DNA of 64,000 nt from an uncultured Williamsia sp. (lineage in GTDB: Bacteria; Actinomycetota; Actinomycetes; Mycobacteriales; Mycobacteriaceae): contig NZ_CANLWM010000003.1 in the NCBI RefSeq assembly GCF_947494875.1, forward strand, positions 186,001 through 250,000, written 5' to 3'. Of the stretch, positions 60,812 through 64,000 are shown in pieces. The stretch's first letter is position 1, and every line of letters begins with the position of its first letter. The position numbers and the translations under genes are program-made. The notes below the pieces were generated by a model. That model ran no database searches and had not been told where the DNA came from. It saw nothing but the letters and a program-made list of their open reading frames with translations.

Positions 60812-61897
60812 ATGGACTCGACGAGAACCCCTGTGCGGCTGGTGGTGTGGGCGACCGGCGCGGTGGGTCGCGCGGCTCTGCACGAGATCATCGGCGACTC
60901 GCGGTACGAGCTCGTCGGCGTGCGTGTCTACAGCGCGGACAAGGTCGGCGTCGACGCCGCAGACCTCTGTGGGCGTTCCGATCCCACGGGTGTCACGGCG
61001 ACCGACTCGACCGACACGATCGTCGACCTCGGTGCCGACGTGATCCTGCACGCCGCCAGCAAGGCGCATCCGCACGACTCCAACCTCGACGACATCTGTC
61101 GACTGTTGTCGTCGGGCTCGGACGTGATCACGACGACGTCGTACGCCCACCTCGAGACGTGCGGCCCACAGACCCGGTCGGCGATTCTCGAGGCGTGCGC
61201 CGCCGGACACTCCCGATTCCACGCGGCCGGGGAGAATCCCGGGTTCATGTTCGAGCGGCTCGTCGCGACGGCGACGGGCCTCGTCAGCACCGTCGACCGC
61301 ATCGAACTCTTCGAGGCCACCGACGTGTCCGGCGTGAGCAGTCTGCCGATGCTCACCGACCTGATGGGGATGGGCCGGCCACCCGAGGAGGTCGAGGCGG
61401 ACGCACCGGTCCTGGCCACGCTCGATCTCGCCTACCGGCAGGCACTCGCCGCGACGGCGGACGTGTTCCGTGTCGACCTCGACGAGATCACACTGTCGGT
61501 GGAGAACACGACGATCGACCGGGACCTGACGGTGAGCGCCGGCGTGATCAGGGCGGGAACGGTTGTCGGGCGGCGGTTCTCGTGGACTGCCTCGCGCGGC
61601 GGCTCGCCGCTGCTGGCGATCCACGAGGAGTGGGTGCTCACCCGTGATCTCCCCCAGTGGGGTCTGCGTCCTCTCGCCGTCGGCGAGAAGGCCCCGCTCA
61701 TCCGGGCCGTGATCCACGGGGTGCCCTCGATCGAGCTGCAGCTCGACGTCGGCTACGACGATGTCCCGCCGGGACTGGCGGGCACGCTGCCCGGACACCT
61801 GATGATCGCGATGACCGCGGTCCGGGCGATCGACGACGTGCGGGCGTCCGAACCCGGCGTCGTCGTCGCGCCCGTCTTCGGTGCGATCAAGCTGTGA
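60812..61897 (+). CDS. Dihydrodipicolinate reductase-like NAD(P)-binding protein (copy 3)
   Basis: The 361-residue protein starts RLVVWATGAVGRAALHEIIG, has VITTTSYAHLETCG and FHAAGENPGFMFERLVATAT, and is the same family as copies 1 and 2. Its PGF block replaces PGY of copy 2. The start is uncertain: ATG 60812 is preferred, with ATG 60800, ATG 60797 and an upstream GTG also in frame. It is divergent from copy 2 and convergent with the substrate-binding protein gene. The function is unknown. Confidence 0.8.
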   Translation: MDSTRTPVRLVVWATGAVGRAALHEIIGDSRYELVGVRVYSADKVGVDAADLCGRSDPTGVTATDSTDTIVDLGADVILHAASKAHPHDSNLDDICRLLSSGSDVITTTSYAHLETCGPQTRSAILEACAAGHSRFHAAGENPGFMFERLVATATGLVSTVDRIELFEATDVSGVSSLPMLTDLMGMGRPPEEVEADAPVLATLDLAYRQALAATADVFRVDLDEITLSVENTTIDRDLTVSAGVIRAGTVVGRRFSWTASRGGSPLLAIHEEWVLTRDLPQWGLRPLAVGEKAPLIRAVIHGVPSIELQLDVGYDDVPPGLAGTLPGHLMIAMTAVRAIDDVRASEPGVVVAPVFGAIKL

Positions 61898-61904
61898 GCC
61901 GCCG

Positions 61905-61928
61905 TGCCCGGATCGTCAGACCCGGGCA
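61905..61928. terminator. Possible weak hairpin between convergent genes
   Basis: TGCCCGG can pair with CCGGGCA around a 10-base loop, overlapping the end of the substrate-binding protein gene. A seven-base stem in this GC-rich DNA is weak evidence. Confidence 0.3.
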
Positions 61929-63070
61929 GGGATGACGTCGGCCGAGATCTGCGGGAGCGCCACGCTCGGGGCGGCGTGGAAGACGTGCGCGCTCGCGTCG
62001 GGCAGGACGCGACGGGCGACGAGGTAGTCGACACCCATCCATCCCTGCCGGATGTACCGACCGAACTGGATGCACGTCCCGGGGGCGCCGCTGGCCGACG
62101 GGACGAACTTGATGTGCTCGATCGCGTCCTTGACCCCCTCTCCCGTCAGGGGTTTGGCGTTGCCGAGCGCCCGGCTGATGACGACGGCGACGTCACGACA
62201 CAGGGAGGGCATGAAGTACGCCGGTCGACGCCCGTAGCGCGCCTCGAAGCGGTCGAGGAAACGCTGTCCGACCTCGTTGCGCTCGTCGTAGCTGTCCAGG
62301 CCGATCCATCCCGACAGTTGCTTCATCCAGGTCCGGTTGATGTGGGCCAGCTCGAACGCGGTGGTCGTGTAGCGGGGCGGATCCCAGTCGATGGCCTCCA
62401 GGGCCGCGTTAAACCCCCACAGTCCATGTCCGAAACCGACGTGGACGACCGCGTCGGGTCCGCTGTCCCGCAGTGCGCGTACCGCGGCAGCCTTGTCGGA
62501 CTCGACCTGGGGGATGGCGACCGTGGTGAGGACGGTGATGCCGGCGTCGGCGTAGACACGTTCGGCGAACGCGAGGTACTCCTTGCCGATCAACGACGAC
62601 TCGTAGGCGATGGCGATGCGACGCCGATCGTCACCGATCAGCACGGACGCGAGCATCACCGGTTCCTCCGGCATCGATCCGTTGTTGAGCGCGAAGCACC
62701 ATTCGCCGAGTGCGCCCTCGGACCCGCAGATCGTGATGATCGGGACCTCGGCGACTCGTTCGACGTGTGGCCGCAGCGGGACGACGTTGTCCGAGACGTA
62801 CGGACCGAAGATGGCGAGACACCCCTCGGCGACGAGGTCGTCGAAGGCGTCGCGGACCGCCTTGAAGCTCCCGTTCGGCAGCCCGAGCACCTGCCGGTGC
62901 AGGATCTCGATCGGGCGGTCCACGAGCTTCGACTCGTACGCCTCGTCGAAGACCATCCGCAGTGCGTCGATCGCGTCGGTGTCGGCGCCACCTCCGGTCG
63001 GATAGTCGCTCAGATAACCGACTTTCAGCGGGACGACGGATCCGTAACCACGCGAGGAGTCATTGCTCAT
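61916..63070 (-). CDS. Leu/Ile/Val-binding-type ligand-binding protein without signal peptide
   Basis: The 384-residue protein has the type I periplasmic-binding fold of Peripla_BP_6 amino-acid or aromatic-acid receptors: LKVGYLSDYPTGGG, AVRDAFDDLVAEGCLAIFGP, VPIITICGSEGAL and RRIAIAYESSLIGKEYLAFAERVY. There is no hydrophobic leader or lipobox cysteine before the first strand (MSNDSSRGYGSVVPLK), so as written it stays in the cytoplasm, and no ABC permease or ATPase gene is nearby. A role as an intracellular ligand sensor or carrier is inference. It is divergent from a TetR gene, 40 bases away. Confidence 0.82.
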   Translation of the reverse strand: MSNDSSRGYGSVVPLKVGYLSDYPTGGGADTDAIDALRMVFDEAYESKLVDRPIEILHRQVLGLPNGSFKAVRDAFDDLVAEGCLAIFGPYVSDNVVPLRPHVERVAEVPIITICGSEGALGEWCFALNNGSMPEEPVMLASVLIGDDRRRIAIAYESSLIGKEYLAFAERVYADAGITVLTTVAIPQVESDKAAAVRALRDSGPDAVVHVGFGHGLWGFNAALEAIDWDPPRYTTTAFELAHINRTWMKQLSGWIGLDSYDERNEVGQRFLDRFEARYGRRPAYFMPSLCRDVAVVISRALGNAKPLTGEGVKDAIEHIKFVPSASGAPGTCIQFGRYIRQGWMGVDYLVARRVLPDASAHVFHAAPSVALPQISADVIPARV

Positions 63071-63075
63071 GCGGG

Positions 63076-63102
63076 TCAACCTACACGGCGAATGTTGGTA
63101 GG
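63076..63102. promoter_or_regulatory. Imperfect inverted repeat in TetR/binding-protein leader
   Basis: TCAACCTACA and TGTTGGTAGG flank a central CGGCGAA; CCTAC and GTAGG are perfect arms. It lies in the 40-base gap between divergent genes and resembles the palindrome at 60724. Confidence 0.45.
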
Positions 63103-63110
63103 CTGCGGCA

Positions 63111-63803
63111 ATGGCGCAACGCGGTGGGACCGCTTCGGAACGGGCGGCTCGGGCAGAGGTGACCCGACGACAGCTCGTGGACGCGGGGCGCGTCGTCTTC
63201 GCGCGTGACGGTTACGACGAGGTCGGCGTGGCCGACATCGTCGAGGAGTCCGGCGTCGGGACGCGGGGCGCCTTCTATCACCACTTCGCCGGCAAGCTGG
63301 ACCTCTTCCGCGAGGTCTACGCCGACGTCGAGCGCGATCTCGTGCTCCGCGCGATCGCCAGTCCCCCACCGGGATCGACGTGGGACCGGCTTCGCAACGG
63401 ACTGCACGACGTCGTCGATGCGGCCGCCGCGCCGGAGATCCGCCGCATCCTGTTCGAGGACGGACGTCGGGTGCTCGGGTGGGCGGAGACGCGTGCCGAC
63501 CGTCGCGGCGGGAGTTTCGCGATGATCCGGGACGCGCTCGTCGAGTGTGCCGACTCCGGGGTGATCGAGACCGACGACCCCGTGGCGCTGGCCCACGCCG
63601 TCATCGCCGTCGTGGAGGAATCGGCGATGATGACGCGATCCGATCGTTCGCGATCCACGTCGGCCCGACGCGCGAGAGCCTGTCTCGACCAGCTGCTCGA
63701 CGCGGTCTCGACACCGTCGGGCGCGGCGTCGACAGCGGGGCCGGAGGTGATCCCGAACCCGCGATCGCGGCGCCGGGCGGCGGACAAAGCTCCCCGCGGA
63801 TGA
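63111..63803 (+). CDS. TetR-family transcriptional regulator
   Basis: The 230-residue regulator has a TetR helix-turn-helix (VGVADIVEESGVGTRGAFYH, HFAGKLDLFREVY) and a TetR_C helical domain, with a Ser/Arg/Pro-rich, probably disordered tail from about residue 185. The 40-base gap to the divergent binding-protein gene carries an inverted repeat that it may bind. It could also act at 60724. Confidence 0.88.
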   Translation: MAQRGGTASERAARAEVTRRQLVDAGRVVFARDGYDEVGVADIVEESGVGTRGAFYHHFAGKLDLFREVYADVERDLVLRAIASPPPGSTWDRLRNGLHDVVDAAAAPEIRRILFEDGRRVLGWAETRADRRGGSFAMIRDALVECADSGVIETDDPVALAHAVIAVVEESAMMTRSDRSRSTSARRARACLDQLLDAVSTPSGAASTAGPEVIPNPRSRRRAADKAPRG

Positions 63804-63814
63804 CCATCGGACGC

Positions 63815-63835
63815 TATAGTGGAAATGCCGTTCTC
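63815..63835 (+). promoter_or_regulatory. -10 box abutting operator A, upstream of amidohydrolase copy 4
   Basis: TATAGT (63815-63820) is followed directly by GGAAATGCCGTTCTC (63821-63835), which matches operator A at 11 of 12 fixed positions. This is the same arrangement as at 17111-17131, in front of a gene of the same family. Confidence 0.6.
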
Positions 63836-63946
63836 GTCGTCGAGAAGCCGCTTTCGCAGGGGCGGTCGGATCGTTGCCACACCGCGGGATGATCCGGGCG
63901 GCGGCCCCCCGAGACAGAACCGAAGCGTGAGATCAAAGGAGACACC

Positions 63947-64000
63947 ATGCGCGCCGAAGACATGATCCTCGTGAGCGTGGACGACCATCTGGTCGAGCCA
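63947..64000 (+). CDS. ACMSD-like amidohydrolase, copy 4 (cut by window edge)
   Basis: Only 18 codons are present. The segment MILVSVDDHLVEP is nearly the same as MIVSPDDHLVEP of copy 1 at 17192 and carries the D-x-H metal motif. AAAGGAGAC lies before the ATG. The rest of the gene is outside the window. Confidence 0.8.
   Translation, partial: MRAEDMILVSVDDHLVEP

Noticed and set aside
1-64000. Insertion sequences, integrases, phage genes, CRISPR arrays, tRNA or rRNA genes
   Set aside because: I saw no transposase or integrase motifs, no regularly spaced repeats and no recognisable tRNA or rRNA sequence on reading both strands; a tRNA scan was not possible here.

Overview
The window is gene-dense, very GC-rich DNA with no RNA gene, CRISPR array, insertion sequence or phage gene that I could recognise. 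The GC content, frequent GTG starts, ATGA/GTGA overlaps, F420-type LLM oxidoreductases, an NDMA-dependent alcohol dehydrogenase and the many acyl-CoA enzymes point to a mycolic-acid actinobacterium (order Mycobacteriales, for example a Gordonia, Williamsia or Rhodococcus relative). The genus is inference. No stretch longer than 300 bases lacks a gene.

Positions 1-17000 hold mostly housekeeping and stress genes. They include a truncated cytochrome P450 with a DUF2236 protein, two 14-TM-type MFS exporters, a GlsB/YeaQ protein, a GDT1-type cation transporter and a minus-strand run (methyltransferase, P-loop kinase, folE, reductase-like protein, glutaminase-STAS). A ferritin, a TetR/44-residue acidic protein/LLM unit with a divergent flavodoxin-fold oxidoreductase, a DUF503 protein, an SRPBCC protein, an aquaporin and an acetate transporter follow.

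From about 17000 to the end lies one large catabolic region made almost entirely of CoA-thioester enzymes. It has five acyl-CoA synthetases, six acyl-CoA dehydrogenases, three crotonase genes (one a tandem fusion), four MaoC/hotdog proteins with a DUF35 partner, a thiolase-fold aldolase, two family III CoA-transferases (one tandem), two P450s, an alcohol and an aldehyde dehydrogenase, three SDRs, four ACMSD-like amidohydrolases and three TetR regulators. The genes sit in tightly overlapping operons arranged as divergent pairs.

Two points tie the region together. First, a 15-bp imperfect palindrome (consensus GAnAAyGnCrTTnTC) or a close variant lies in nearly every divergent or leader region from 17117 to 63835, which suggests one regulon. 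Second, 49661-55782 has the content of the mycobacterial igr (cholesterol side-chain) operon: P450, two acyl-CoA dehydrogenases, MaoC, DUF35, MaoC and an Ltp2-like aldolase. Here the ChsH2 protein is split into two genes. A plausible reading is that P450, alcohol dehydrogenase and aldehyde dehydrogenase oxidise an alkyl terminus to an acid, FadD proteins activate it, ACAD/hydratase/aldolase steps shorten it, and the amidohydrolases act on ring or beta-keto intermediates. The substrate (steroid, bile acid, terpenoid or similar) cannot be read from the sequence.
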